Shown in pieces: positions 15,871 through 26,270 of a stretch of 64,000 nt of DNA. The DNA comes from a virus. Position numbers and translations under genes: made by a program. The stretch covers positions 60,016-124,015 of IMG/VR virus record IMGVR_UViG_3300033994_002454. The stretch is one strand, 5' to 3'. Every line of letters begins with the position of its first letter. Positions within the stretch are counted from its first letter, which is position 1. The notes beneath the pieces are model-generated. The model ran no database searches, was not told where the DNA came from, and was given only the letters and a program-made list of their open reading frames with translations.

Positions 15871-16775
15871 ATAACTTCTATAATCTTTGCAATTGCAGAC
15901 ATTACGTTAATTTCTTTGTCAATTCGAAAATTTGCTTGATAGAGGTGCTCGTTCAATATAATTGCAACAGAACCTTCTTTACCTGGGGCATATTTTGAAC
16001 TATATTCGAATAGTGAGCGGTATAGTTCTTCAAAGTCTTTAACGTTTGAATCTGCTATGGTTTGTCTAATGGTTGTCCAATTTTTCTTACCTGCTAATTC
16101 TTTCAATACCTCTTTGATATAGTTGTTTGAGGTCAAAACTGTTTCATCAAGTACAACACTATCGTCTTTTACAGACATCTGTAAAACGTTTAACATTTTA
16201 CGCATGTCAGGATAGTATTTTACTATCAGTGATTTTAAATCTTCAGGTGTATAGGATATGTTTAATTGATCAGCTAAAATCCAAGTTAAATGGTTGTACA
16301 CATCCATTTTTGTTGGGGGTACAATTTTAAGTACCTGGCAACGTGATTGGAGAGGATCAATAATTCGCTCTATAAAGTTACAGGTTAAGATAAAACGTGT
16401 TGAACGTGAAAATGTTTCAATTACGTTTCGTAAAGCGGCTTGTCCTTGAATAGTGATGAAGTCTGCTTCATCTAGGATTACTACTTTAATTCCTTTCCAA
16501 GATGCAGCACTAGCAAATCCCTTTACTTTTTCTCGAATTGTGTCAATTCCATTTTCATCACTTGCGTTGATGTAAAGATAATCACAGTCTAGGTTTTTGA
16601 CTATAATTTTAGCTAGGGTAGTTTTACCTGTACCTGCAGGCCCATAGAAGATGAAGTTTTGAATATCACCTTGGTCTAGGTACTTTTGGATTGTGTCTTT
16701 TACATTTTCGTTTCCTACATAGTATTGTAGTTCAGTAGGACGAAAACGCTCTACGTACAATGTGTTTTCTTTCAT
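15867..16775 (-). CDS. 44: Clamp-loader large subunit, T4 gp44-like AAA+ ATPase
   Basis: Start at ATG 16775 (MKENTLYVERFRPTEL), giving 302 residues. Walker A GPAGTGKT is at 45-52, Walker B VVILDEAD at 98-105, sensor 1 TCN at 131-133 and the SRC arginine-finger motif at 144-146. These are the marks of the clamp-loader AAA+ family. It would load the gp45-like clamp onto primed DNA with gp62. A motif TTTGTATAATA lies 6 bases upstream and a terminator just before that, so it begins a unit. Confidence 0.9.
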   Translation of the reverse strand: MKENTLYVERFRPTELQYYVGNENVKDTIQKYLDQGDIQNFIFYGPAGTGKTTLAKIIVKNLDCDYLYINASDENGIDTIREKVKGFASAASWKGIKVVILDEADFITIQGQAALRNVIETFSRSTRFILTCNFIERIIDPLQSRCQVLKIVPPTKMDVYNHLTWILADQLNISYTPEDLKSLIVKYYPDMRKMLNVLQMSVKDDSVVLDETVLTSNNYIKEVLKELAGKKNWTTIRQTIADSNVKDFEELYRSLFEYSSKYAPGKEGSVAIILNEHLYQANFRIDKEINVMSAIAKIIEVI

Positions 16776-16780
16776 AACCG

Positions 16781-16792
16781 TATTATACAAAA
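16781..16792 (-). promoter_or_regulatory. Promoter-like motif (TTTTGTATAATA)
   Basis: Coding strand TTTTTTTGTATAATACGG, directly after the T-run of the terminator at 16789-16814 and 6 bases before the gp44 ATG. Terminator and promoter are fused back to back. Confidence 0.5.
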
Positions 16793-16814
16793 AAAGCTTG
16801 CACTAGGCAAGCTC
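16789..16814 (-). terminator. Rho-independent terminator
   Basis: GCTTGC/GCAAGC stem with loop CTAGT-type followed by seven T residues on the coding strand. It overlaps the last codons of the gene ending at 16803. Confidence 0.85.
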
Positions 16815-17180
16815 TGTTTTTGATCTATAATAAGCTTTTTGTAAAGTTTCTCCTGGTCCTCTATCTCTATATTTTCCACCTACATCACCAACTGCAACTC
16901 TATACATTGGATCGTTTACTAACTCGTCCATTGTTGCTTTTACTTTAGCTAAATAGTTTTTATATTCTTCTGAAATTTTGATTAGTTCTGTTTTTTCTTC
17001 TGGGGTGTCAAAGAAACGATATAGGTTTCCTCTATCTTCTGCTTCTAGTCTATCTGCATTTTCTTGGGTGAATAAACCAACTTGGGAAATCATTTCACCT
17101 GCTGTATAGTACAAGTCGTTTCCTTCAGCTTCGTTTAGCTTATTTTCAGCTAAATACTTTTTTAAATCAAAATTGTCCAT
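16803..17180 (-). CDS. Probable virion or internal protein, 125 aa
   Basis: N-terminus MDNFDLKKYLAENKLNEAEG contains two [L]-x-E sites (LAE, LNE) in a short helix, like capsid-targeting leaders of T4 internal proteins. The rest is helical and charged with no enzyme motif. It is one base from 17182-18147, whose C-terminus also has the RAGIIK motif. Assignment to the virion is an inference. Confidence 0.5.
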   Translation of the reverse strand: MDNFDLKKYLAENKLNEAEGNDLYYTAGEMISQVGLFTQENADRLEAEDRGNLYRFFDTPEEKTELIKISEEYKNYLAKVKATMDELVNDPMYRVAVGDVGGKYRDRGPGETLQKAYYRSKTELA

Positions 17181-17181
17181 C

Positions 17182-18147
17182 TTATTTAATTATTCCTGCT
17201 CGTCTAAGCATTTGGTATTTTTCAAAATCAAATTCTTGTTCTTCTTTCAACGTAGTTTTTCTAACTAAAAGTTTTGCACGTTGATCTTTGTTTTGGAATC
17301 CTGTTACTACAAGTTTATACTTTCTTCCCTCAGGCGATTCAAAAGATTCTATTTCGTATTTTACAGTTGGAACTTCTCCAATTTCTTTTTGGAATATGCT
17401 TCTTGCTTTTTCAACTTTGTCTCTTGAATCAGCTGTATAGGATAAAGGTGGAATAACTTCTTTTTCAGGTTTTTGAACGGCTACTGGTTCTTCAACATCC
17501 TGTTCAACATCGATTAATTCAAAGCTAACTCCTGCATTGTCCATAATTGTTTTCAATACTTTAGACAAGTATGGTTTTGTTTTATATGGGTTTTCTAGAG
17601 TTGAAGGAAAAACAATTTTATCACCTTTTACTACATAATGAACACCTTGTTCCAATTTACCACCATATTTTTTTAAGTTGTCTGGTGTTTTCATTGGAAA
17701 ATAGTTCTTGCCATATGTTCCAACTAAACTTTTTGGAAGTTCTTTACCTGATAGAGTAAATAGATAGTCGTTTAAGCTCCCATCATTTCCTTCTGCTTGC
17801 CATCTTTCATAGCCTGATTCTGCTTCTTTTTCAGTAGCAGTCCATGCTTCAGGTACTCTGTTTTTAATATCGATTAGCTTAAATGCTTTTTCATCATCTG
17901 AACGAGAATCCCAATCTTTCCAAGCAGCTCCAGCTTTTTGCGCAGGAATTGAAGGTCCGAATGCTTTTATGATAGCTTGCGGATCTCGCATGTTTTGTGC
18001 GTAAATACCATAATTTTTGGTATCGTTTAAAGCAGCTAGTGCTTTATCAAGATCAGCGGGTTCTACAGCAAGGTCGTAACGAACCTTTACTTGTTGCATA
18101 CCATCTTCTTCTCCTTCTACTTCGCGTAAAATGTCTGTTAGTTTCAT
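17182..18147 (-). CDS. Probable virion protein, 321 aa, C-terminal RAGIIK motif
   Basis: No enzyme family recognised. The N-terminus MKLTDILREVEGEED has an LRE site, compatible with prohead protease cleavage. The middle is mixed alpha/beta with an internal segment (ALAALNDTKNYGIYAQ) and the C-terminus ends QMLRRAGIIK. An ATATTTATAAT motif touches the start codon and a terminator lies just upstream, so it begins a unit of the motif class seen before structural genes. Confidence 0.5.
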   Translation of the reverse strand: MKLTDILREVEGEEDGMQQVKVRYDLAVEPADLDKALAALNDTKNYGIYAQNMRDPQAIIKAFGPSIPAQKAGAAWKDWDSRSDDEKAFKLIDIKNRVPEAWTATEKEAESGYERWQAEGNDGSLNDYLFTLSGKELPKSLVGTYGKNYFPMKTPDNLKKYGGKLEQGVHYVVKGDKIVFPSTLENPYKTKPYLSKVLKTIMDNAGVSFELIDVEQDVEEPVAVQKPEKEVIPPLSYTADSRDKVEKARSIFQKEIGEVPTVKYEIESFESPEGRKYKLVVTGFQNKDQRAKLLVRKTTLKEEQEFDFEKYQMLRRAGIIK

Positions 18148-18160
18148 AATTATAAATATC
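18148..18160 (-). promoter_or_regulatory. Late-class motif (GATATTTATAATT)
   Basis: Coding strand GATATTTATAATTATG: TATAAT is only two bases from the ATG at 18147. If it is a promoter, the transcript would start at or just within the gene. It follows the terminator at 18162-18190. Confidence 0.45.
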
Positions 18161-18161
18161 T

Positions 18162-18190
18162 AAAAAAGAGGACCCATTACATTGGGTCCC
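18162..18190 (-). terminator. Rho-independent terminator
   Basis: Stem GGACCCA/TGGGTCC with six-base loop, then CTCTTTTTT on the coding strand. It ends the groES-groEL unit and overlaps the final codons of the gene at 18177. Confidence 0.85.
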
Positions 18191-18440
18191 CATATAAATT
18201 GTATCGTTTTGTAGGTTCGGGTTGAATTTCTTTTTCTTCGCTCCGAATAGCATACAATTTACTGTCTAAAGGAGCTAAACGAAACTCTACTTTTTCTTGG
18301 TTTGCTTCAAACCATGCTTCTAAAGCATCAGTAAGTGACTTGTGAATCACCTTGTTTCTATCGTTCACGAGCACCCAGGAATCTCCTGGGGGTACTCGTG
18401 TTGCGATAAGCTCGTTGTATTCTACTTTTTCTACTTTCAT
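18177..18440 (-). CDS. Hypothetical protein, 87 aa
   Basis: No family recognised. Beta-rich start (VEKVEYNELIATRVPPGDSWVLVND) and a central helix (SLTDALEAWFEANQEKVEF). It follows groEL by one base and lies before the terminator, so it is co-transcribed with the chaperonin genes. Confidence 0.5.
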   Translation of the reverse strand: MKVEKVEYNELIATRVPPGDSWVLVNDRNKVIHKSLTDALEAWFEANQEKVEFRLAPLDSKLYAIRSEEKEIQPEPTKRYNLYGDPM

Positions 18441-18441
18441 A

Positions 18442-20367
<1,926 letters not shown>

Positions 20368-20371
<4 letters not shown>

Positions 20372-20724
20372 ATTTCTAATTTGTTTAACATTGATTCCAT
20401 TCCTTCTTTTACTTTACTCCAGGTGGTGATATACCCTTGAATGGTTTCATATTCACCTTCATTTTGATAAAACTTTTCTTTTGCAATGCGGTTTACAGCA
20501 TTTCCAAAGCTACTGTAGTATCCTACAACTTTTTCAACTTCTTTACCGGATGCTTTTTTACCACCAAATCCTCTTGTAGCAATAGATCTTTCTATAACTG
20601 TAAAGTTTGTAGCATCTTTTACAATGTAGAAAGGTTCCATTGCTGGATCTTTAATTGTGCATAAGTTTGATTGTGTGTCATTTTCGTCCCTAGCAGGACG
20701 GCCTCGTCGTTTGGTTTCTTTCAT
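20368..20724 (-). CDS. AT-hook-like protein, 118 aa
   Basis: Starts with KRRGRPAR at residues 5-12, an AT-hook-like minor-groove motif. The middle has PFYIVKDATNFTVIE and VVGYYSSFGNAVNRIAKE, a layout I have seen in phage proteins of unknown role. An AT-rich genome could be the binding target. A strict promoter-like motif lies 56 bases upstream, so it begins the groES-groEL unit. Confidence 0.6.
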
Positions 20725-20781
20725 AACTAAATTTAAATTTATAACTGTAATATACTAAAACTATTTTGAATTACCTAATTC

Positions 20782-20794
20782 TATTATACATACT
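20782..20794 (-). promoter_or_regulatory. Promoter-like motif (AGTATGTATAATA)
   Basis: Coding strand AGTATGTATAATAGAATT in the 68-base gap between the sliding clamp gene and the AT-hook gene. The leader would be about 50 bases, longer than for other copies. Confidence 0.5.
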
Positions 20795-21527
20795 AAAAGG
20801 CACTTTCTTCTTTACGTACCATATAATACTCGCATGTTGTATCTTCTGACTTGAACTCCAGTTTCATTAAACCCTGATAGCTCAAATAGATGTTTCCACT
20901 TTCTAGGTCTTTGTTTTCTTTTAAAATGTTTCTAAACATGTCTGAGTTGAATGGTATTTCAACTTTTTCTTGTTTGATTGTACCGTACATTTGATAGGTA
21001 ATTTTGTTGTTGTGGCCTTGCTCGTCTCCAAATGTAAATAAACACATATCGTCTCCATTCATGTCAACATCAATTGAAAGTGTCATTGAGCCGATACCTG
21101 TTAAAGCGTTTTTTGCTTTAACTAAATTGTCAACAAATTCTTTTTCTAGAGGCAAAACTGCATCCCATTCTGGTTCTGTTACAGAACCTACTTTTCCAAT
21201 TAAAAGTGGATCAGCAAGTGCATATGTTAAGTTAAAAGCATTGTCTGCAAAATGCATTTTAGTGTAAACGTTTTTACCCTTTTCTAAACTAAACATTAGA
21301 TCACCTTGGGTGATGCTTAGTAAGTTTAGTAATTTTTTAGTGTCAAAGATAGCTAATTCACTGTCTTCAACATCAAAATTTGTGTGGATAATTTTACCTA
21401 TGACTTCTTTGTTTACAGACATAAAGTCAATGGTAAGTGTTTTGTCTTTGATTTTCCACTTAACGGATTCGTTTTCGCCTAAGTAGTATTTGTTTATAAC
21501 CGATTGTAGAACTAATTTATTTACCAT
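20793..21527 (-). CDS. 45: Sliding clamp, T4 gp45-like
   Basis: A 244-residue protein with the two-layer repeated beta-alpha pattern of processivity clamps: MVNKLVLQSVINKYYLGEN, then ELAIFDTKKLLNLLSI, and later VEIPFNSDMFRNILK with a similar helix. Length and position beside gp44/gp62 fit T4 gp45, a trimeric ring tethering the polymerase. A terminator lies just upstream. Confidence 0.85.
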   Translation of the reverse strand: MVNKLVLQSVINKYYLGENESVKWKIKDKTLTIDFMSVNKEVIGKIIHTNFDVEDSELAIFDTKKLLNLLSITQGDLMFSLEKGKNVYTKMHFADNAFNLTYALADPLLIGKVGSVTEPEWDAVLPLEKEFVDNLVKAKNALTGIGSMTLSIDVDMNGDDMCLFTFGDEQGHNNKITYQMYGTIKQEKVEIPFNSDMFRNILKENKDLESGNIYLSYQGLMKLEFKSEDTTCEYYMVRKEESAF

Positions 21528-21541
21528 GCGCTAAAGATAAG

Positions 21542-21568
21542 AAAAAGCCTGCCAATAGGCAAGCTTTT
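21542..21568 (-). terminator. Rho-independent terminator
   Basis: Stem GCTTGCC/GGCAGGC (one G-T pair) with a four-base loop, then TTTTTC on the coding strand. It ends the unit whose last gene is 21593-22087. The stem is a variant of those at 13385 and 16789. Confidence 0.8.
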
Positions 21569-21592
21569 CTATAAAGATATTTTAATTTTATT

Positions 21593-22087
21593 TTAGTAAG
21601 CTGAAGATGCTTTTTTAGCCATTTTTATAAATTCTGCATCTTTTCTTAAATCAGCAACTGTAAGTTTTACTAATTCTTTCATTTCAGCTTTATCAACTTC
21701 TTTAGGGTCTAATCCTGCTTCTTTCATTTTCTTAATAACTATTTGTTCAGCTTCATTTTCAACGTAACTTCTTAAATTGGCATTTGCTTCCCATTTAAAG
21801 TACCCAACTAAAGCTCCAACAATACCTCCAACAAGTGCAACAGCCCCAGCTATTACTTCTGGTCCTTCTGCTACTCCTGTAAGATAATCTTCATTGATTT
21901 TAGCTTCATCTACTAAATCCATAGATTTTTTAACTTCATCAGGTTTTACTTTAAAGTCTGAGGATAATTCAGATGCAATTTGATCAAAATCTACCTTTTC
22001 ACCTTCTGCTTCTTCCATTTTTTCTTTATATTGACCTTCCGTAATAACTCCAGCCAATAATTGCATGCGTAATAATTCTTTTGCCAT
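21593..22087 (-). CDS. Probable capsid-targeted membrane-active protein, 164 aa
   Basis: The N-terminus MAKELLRMQLLAGVITE matches that of 13671-14129 and ends in I-T-E, a possible prohead protease site. Residues about 80-100 are a glycine-zipper hydrophobic stretch (IAGAVALVGGIVGALVGYF). A hydrophobic glycine zipper behind a capsid-targeting-like leader suggests an ejected, membrane-acting protein, but this is an inference. Two overlapping promoter-like motifs precede it. Confidence 0.55.
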   Translation of the reverse strand: MAKELLRMQLLAGVITEGQYKEKMEEAEGEKVDFDQIASELSSDFKVKPDEVKKSMDLVDEAKINEDYLTGVAEGPEVIAGAVALVGGIVGALVGYFKWEANANLRSYVENEAEQIVIKKMKEAGLDPKEVDKAEMKELVKLTVADLRKDAEFIKMAKKASSAY

Positions 22088-22110
22088 TGTTTGTTAATTT
22101 TTTTCTAGTT

Positions 22111-22127
22111 ATACATATTATACAAAT
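22111..22127 (-). promoter_or_regulatory. Overlapping promoter-like motifs (TTTGTATAATATGTATAA)
   Basis: Coding strand ATTTGTATAATATGTATAA contains the TTTGTATAAT and ATATGTATAA forms in tandem. It lies between the polymerase gene's end and the start at 22087 in a 69-base gap. Confidence 0.5.
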
Positions 22128-22156
22128 AAGGAAAAATGATAGGGATATCAAATCTT

Positions 22157-24886
22157 TTATGAAAAACTAAAAAATTTCGCTTTAAACGGATTTAAGTTTA
22201 AAGACCATCCAATATCATTGTAAACACCTTCCAATTTGTTTCTGATTACACTATCAAATAAGCCATCGCGATCAATGTACTTGTTGATCAATTCTGTAAT
22301 TTCACTTGGGTCGTTGTAACCGTTGTAACCTATTACCTCAATTTGGTATGGGTTTGGTTTTAAATAAGCTATATACATTTTATCCCCAATTGTAAATTCA
22401 GGATGCTTTACATTAAGTTTCTTGTAACGTAAAAAGTCATTGTATATTATAGCTGCTTTAGTGTTGATTGGACATTTCAATTTCAATTTAGAGAATAATT
22501 CACCAGCCATAGGTCTACGTTCAATATATTCACCCATTTTCTTCAATCCAGTTGGTTTAAGCAACTTTATCCACTCTACCGTTTGCATTGAATTTTTAAA
22601 GTCCATTACAAACTTATCTATGTCTTCTTTTGGTTTGCTGAATAGAATGGATTTGATAAGTTCTTCTCCAAAATTTCTAAAGTATGGAGGGAAGTTCGAT
22701 TTCATAATGTCTAATCCCTTCATCTCTAGTTCCTCAATTGGTACACCTTCTTTGTTTACAATGTAAATAGCGTAACGGCGTTTACCAGCCCAATATGCTT
22801 TTTCAGCGATTACCTCCTGCTTTAACACGAAGTGGTGTTTACCAGTCATATTGAATAGATCTTGCGTAATATTGTTTAGATTTGCGTTTGCTACATCTTG
22901 AAGTTCCTCTGTTAAAACTAGTAATCGTTTAATTTTTTCTTCACGATCTTCGTAGTTTAAATCAGGGTTACGCTTTTTAAGCAAATCCGTTAATTCCATG
23001 TAAAGTGAATCGGTATCCGAAGCAATCACAAATGGTTTTAAATCAATTTCAAGTTGATCAGAAATATATTGGTTTACAAAGTTAATCGATTCTTTTGTAA
23101 GGCGTTGACCACTGTTTGTAATACCTGCAGAGCACATTTTAAATCCATCAGTAAAACGCCATGAATTAATTGCATATGTACCATATAAAGCGTTTTGTAA
23201 GATTTTAAACGCCATTTGATACAAATCATATAGTTTATAATTTGCCCAATCTTCCGCTTTACCTGCTTTTTTCTTAAGTGCTCGATAATGCTCTCGCTGA
23301 TCGAACCAATCTTCAAGTACCTCACAAGCAATACTTTTTTTATCGGTTGTAAAAAACGCTCCACTAGCTGAAATAGTCCATTGATTATCTTCAATAAGAT
23401 TAATTAAGTATCCTATTGCTATATTGGCATCTTTAAGTTGATAGGAGTATCGGTTTAGTTTTTGAATGCGTATTTTTTCTTCAGGATCACGTTTTTTAAG
23501 TTGCTCAAGTGAATTGTACTGTTCGTAATTATCTTTTGTAACAATTCTACCTACTAATGTTTCAACACCTAAATTAAGGGATTTTATAATCGAAGGATAC
23601 AGTGAAGTAAAGTCTAAGTCGGATACATCCGAATACAACCCTGGGATAGGGTCAAGTAAATATCCACCTGCGTAACTGTCTTTTTTCTTAACCGTTTTAG
23701 GGTTACGGGAAATATATTTTCCAGACATTGTTTTAATGATAATCTGTTTATCTTCAAAGCTATACACCGTACCTTCAATTGTAGGAGTACCTCTTTGATG
23801 TACTACATGATCGCCTAACTCTAAATCTCTAATCGTGGGATTTGTAGTTGTTGGTTTATTTGGTGCGATAATACCTTTACGTTTTAAATACGTTAAAATA
23901 GCACCTTCATTCAATATAGTATTGTAGTAGATTGATTCATATGGTGTATGACATAGGTGAGAAATCAAAACTGTCAATTCAATAAACTTTAATTTTTCCT
24001 CTAACGCTTCTATAATTTCAACGTCTCGAATGTTATAGTCTATAAATTTGTTTGGATCTTCTCTAAACAATGTGTCAAGATTACCATTGTATTCTATCTT
24101 ACCTAGTTTAGCATACTTTGTTCCAATATCACCTAACTTGTAAGATGGTTCTTCCTTCATAATGTACTTGCGAAGCAAGTGCATAAAATCAAGACAGTTA
24201 ACTAAGCCAATTCGAATTGGGGAATTTGGTTGGGATGGTACTTCTTCAACTTTACCTATAGGGGATAAACGGTTTACTTCATCTCCTAAACGTTTTTTAA
24301 TTCTATAGTATAAGTACGGGATATCAAAGAAATCACTGTTGTAACCTACTACAATTGTAGGGTCCATCTGTTCCCATTTCAATAAAAACTTGCGTAACAA
24401 TGTATTTTCATCAGGACAAGGTATAATTACTTTACCATCTGAATTTAGCTCTTCTATTTTATTGTCTTTATCTAGGATAAAACATATTTTTTCCTTGGTA
24501 GAAGTGTCAATTAAGGCAATTGCTGTAACTTCAGCATTTGCTTCTTTAATTGTTTGTGGAGTAAGTGCACCTAAAATTTCAATCTCAATATCTAAATAAA
24601 CGGTATTGTGATAAGAGGGCATTTCATCTGTTTCGAAATACAAATCCCTCAACAGTACAAGTTCACGATCAATATCTTTTTCTAAAATAGTAGGATCTTT
24701 TCTATCGTACTTGCCTTGAAGAGGAGAACATCTATCACCAAATAGTGTTTCGAATTCCCCCTCTTCATCAAGTTTATAGACAGTGGGCCAATACTGGAAT
24801 TTGTGTATTCCTTTTTTGTCATCCCTGAGATAGTAACTCCATTGATCTTCCCCAGGTAATCTGTTATAGAAAACCGCTTGATACAT
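22157..24886 (-). CDS. 43: Replicative DNA polymerase, family B (T4 gp43-like)
   Basis: A 909-residue polymerase. Exonuclease motifs: YLDIEIE (D99, E101), NSDFFDIPYL (D186), and YNIRDVEI (Y284, D288). Polymerase motifs: DLDFTSLYPSI (D425), KILQNALYGTYA (K561, N565, Y568-G569), and ASDTDSLY (D624, D626). Both activities therefore look intact. An insert at about 350-405 separates the exonuclease and palm domains. The C-terminal AKFFSFS is a plausible clamp-binding peptide. It replicates the phage genome with gp45, gp44/62, gp41 and gp32. Confidence 0.96.
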   Translation of the reverse strand: MYQAVFYNRLPGEDQWSYYLRDDKKGIHKFQYWPTVYKLDEEGEFETLFGDRCSPLQGKYDRKDPTILEKDIDRELVLLRDLYFETDEMPSYHNTVYLDIEIEILGALTPQTIKEANAEVTAIALIDTSTKEKICFILDKDNKIEELNSDGKVIIPCPDENTLLRKFLLKWEQMDPTIVVGYNSDFFDIPYLYYRIKKRLGDEVNRLSPIGKVEEVPSQPNSPIRIGLVNCLDFMHLLRKYIMKEEPSYKLGDIGTKYAKLGKIEYNGNLDTLFREDPNKFIDYNIRDVEIIEALEEKLKFIELTVLISHLCHTPYESIYYNTILNEGAILTYLKRKGIIAPNKPTTTNPTIRDLELGDHVVHQRGTPTIEGTVYSFEDKQIIIKTMSGKYISRNPKTVKKKDSYAGGYLLDPIPGLYSDVSDLDFTSLYPSIIKSLNLGVETLVGRIVTKDNYEQYNSLEQLKKRDPEEKIRIQKLNRYSYQLKDANIAIGYLINLIEDNQWTISASGAFFTTDKKSIACEVLEDWFDQREHYRALKKKAGKAEDWANYKLYDLYQMAFKILQNALYGTYAINSWRFTDGFKMCSAGITNSGQRLTKESINFVNQYISDQLEIDLKPFVIASDTDSLYMELTDLLKKRNPDLNYEDREEKIKRLLVLTEELQDVANANLNNITQDLFNMTGKHHFVLKQEVIAEKAYWAGKRRYAIYIVNKEGVPIEELEMKGLDIMKSNFPPYFRNFGEELIKSILFSKPKEDIDKFVMDFKNSMQTVEWIKLLKPTGLKKMGEYIERRPMAGELFSKLKLKCPINTKAAIIYNDFLRYKKLNVKHPEFTIGDKMYIAYLKPNPYQIEVIGYNGYNDPSEITELINKYIDRDGLFDSVIRNKLEGVYNDIGWSLNLNPFKAKFFSFS

Positions 24887-24910
24887 AACTTTTATTAAAA
24901 AACTAAATTA

Positions 24911-25210
24911 TTATTTTTTAGACTTTGTCTTTTTAGTTGTAATTTCTCCTGTTACATCTTCAACAGTAACTTCTTCTGCTATGTCTTCAATTGTAAACTC
25001 TTCAATTACATCTTCAATAGTAACTTCCTCCGCTACTACTTCTTCAACTACAGGAGCAGGCATTGATAAAATTTCTTCTTGAGATGATTTAGTATTTAAA
25101 GAATGTTCTAATTCATTTACTAGTTGAATTAAATCATAAAACCTAACATTGGGTTGAGAACAATGTATAGTGTGTTTTAAATCAAAAATAATTTGTTGTG
25201 GGTTTCTCAT
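24911..25210 (-). CDS. Acidic repeat protein, 99 aa
   Basis: The N-terminal half is a short helical region (MRNPQQIIFDLKHTIHC). The C-terminal half is a degenerate repeat of VTIEDVIEE-type units (four to five copies, 8-9 residues each), then a basic KKTKSKK tail. No family recognised. Acid-rich repeats with a basic tail suggest a flexible binding segment. Confidence 0.5.
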   Translation of the reverse strand: MRNPQQIIFDLKHTIHCSQPNVRFYDLIQLVNELEHSLNTKSSQEEILSMPAPVVEEVVAEEVTIEDVIEEFTIEDIAEEVTVEDVTGEITTKKTKSKK

Positions 25211-25216
25211 GTTTTA

Positions 25217-25882
25217 TTATTTAAAAAATTGTGTTAAATCAGGTCTAAAATAGTTAATGTTTTTCATTACTTTGCGATCACGTGTTCTATAGACGATAAA
25301 ATATTTACCAACCTTTTCATAGTGACACGGTTCCTTTTGCTCTTCGGAGCGAACTCTAACGGTTTCTTGTGCCTCTTCTTCACTAAAGCAAGCTTTGCTA
25401 AGATTTGACGCTTGTACTTCTTGATATGCGGGCCATAATTTATCCTTAAGACCATGCAACATAGTTCCGTTTCCAAGGGAAACGTAGGCAATGTCACATA
25501 GAGCATCAAGAACTTCAACAATGTCTCCTTGTTCACATGCATGTTTATATTCTTCTAGTTCTTCCAAAATAAAGTTATAGACAAACATCCATTCCTTCTC
25601 AGCGGGAATGACCGGGGTATAATTATTGGGCTTTCCCATAATTGCATTAAACTCTTCAACTTCATCGACAAAAGGTAAAAAATCTTTCCCTATTTCGGGG
25701 TAACTTAGGTTTTGAGCAATTACACTCATTCCCTCTACTACTTCAGGATCATTTTTAACTACTTCTCCTTTAATAACAATATCTCCATTTTCACGGAACT
25801 CTACTAAAGGTTTTTCATTATCAAAAAAACAAATAGTATTGTCTGGGATATTGAATTTTTCTTGAATTTCTTTTCTATCCAT
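25217..25882 (-). CDS. MazG-like nucleotide pyrophosphohydrolase
   Basis: A 221-residue protein. Its C-terminal half has EELEEYKHA at residues 107-115 and EVLDALCDIAY at 123-133, the EExxE and ExxD metal sites of all-alpha NTP pyrophosphatases, and ASNLSK at 158-163 as in this family. The N-terminal 90 residues are extra. Such phage enzymes hydrolyse NTPs, dNTPs or (p)ppGpp; the substrate is unknown here. It overlaps the next small gene by 8 bases. Confidence 0.75.
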   Translation of the reverse strand: MDRKEIQEKFNIPDNTICFFDNEKPLVEFRENGDIVIKGEVVKNDPEVVEGMSVIAQNLSYPEIGKDFLPFVDEVEEFNAIMGKPNNYTPVIPAEKEWMFVYNFILEELEEYKHACEQGDIVEVLDALCDIAYVSLGNGTMLHGLKDKLWPAYQEVQASNLSKACFSEEEAQETVRVRSEEQKEPCHYEKVGKYFIVYRTRDRKVMKNINYFRPDLTQFFK

Positions 25883-26036
25883 GATTTTCTTTTATGTTTT
25901 GAATTTCTTTATTTAACTTATTCCATTCTTGAATTACATCATCTCCAAGTTCAATTTTAGACATTATTGAAAGATCGATTACTTGGCCTTTAAGAAGATC
26001 AATTAATTCTTCTTGTTTTTGTTCTAACTCTGTCAT
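25875..26036 (-). CDS. Small coiled-coil protein, 53 aa
   Basis: Start chosen at ATG 26036 (MTELEQKQEELIDLL), since the upstream gene stops at 26038 and several other genes here start about two bases after a stop. It is a charged, heptad-like helical protein. No family recognised. Confidence 0.5.
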   Translation of the reverse strand: MTELEQKQEELIDLLKGQVIDLSIMSKIELGDDVIQEWNKLNKEIQNIKENHG

Positions 26037-26037
26037 A

Positions 26038-26265
26038 TTAAAATGGAGTTGAAGGGTCAATTAATTTCAATGCTTGAAGGGTTTCAAGTTTATCTTCAGC
26101 TTCAGCTAATTGGGCTACAAATTTGTCCATTTCTTCAAGGTGTTGTGGGTGTTCTCCAATACCAACTGAACTTGTAAAATAGATTGCTAGTGTTGCTTTT
26201 GCTTCAGCAATTTGGGCTAGATATTTTGACTCTAAAGCCTCATAGAGTAATTGTGTTTTGTCCAT
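26038..26265 (-). CDS. Hypothetical helical protein, 75 aa
   Basis: Two probable long helices (LLYEALESKYLAQIAEAKATLAIYF and MDKFVAQLAEAEDKLETLQAL) separated by a glycine/histidine turn. No family recognised. It has the AAAAGTTATG start context and follows folE by 5 bases. Confidence 0.5.
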   Translation of the reverse strand: MDKTQLLYEALESKYLAQIAEAKATLAIYFTSSVGIGEHPQHLEEMDKFVAQLAEAEDKLETLQALKLIDPSTPF

Positions 26266-26270
26266 AACTT

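Noticed and set aside
23074-23394. Minus-strand 106-codon frame inside the polymerase gene
   Set aside because: It is an alternative frame of the conserved polymerase palm region with no features of its own.
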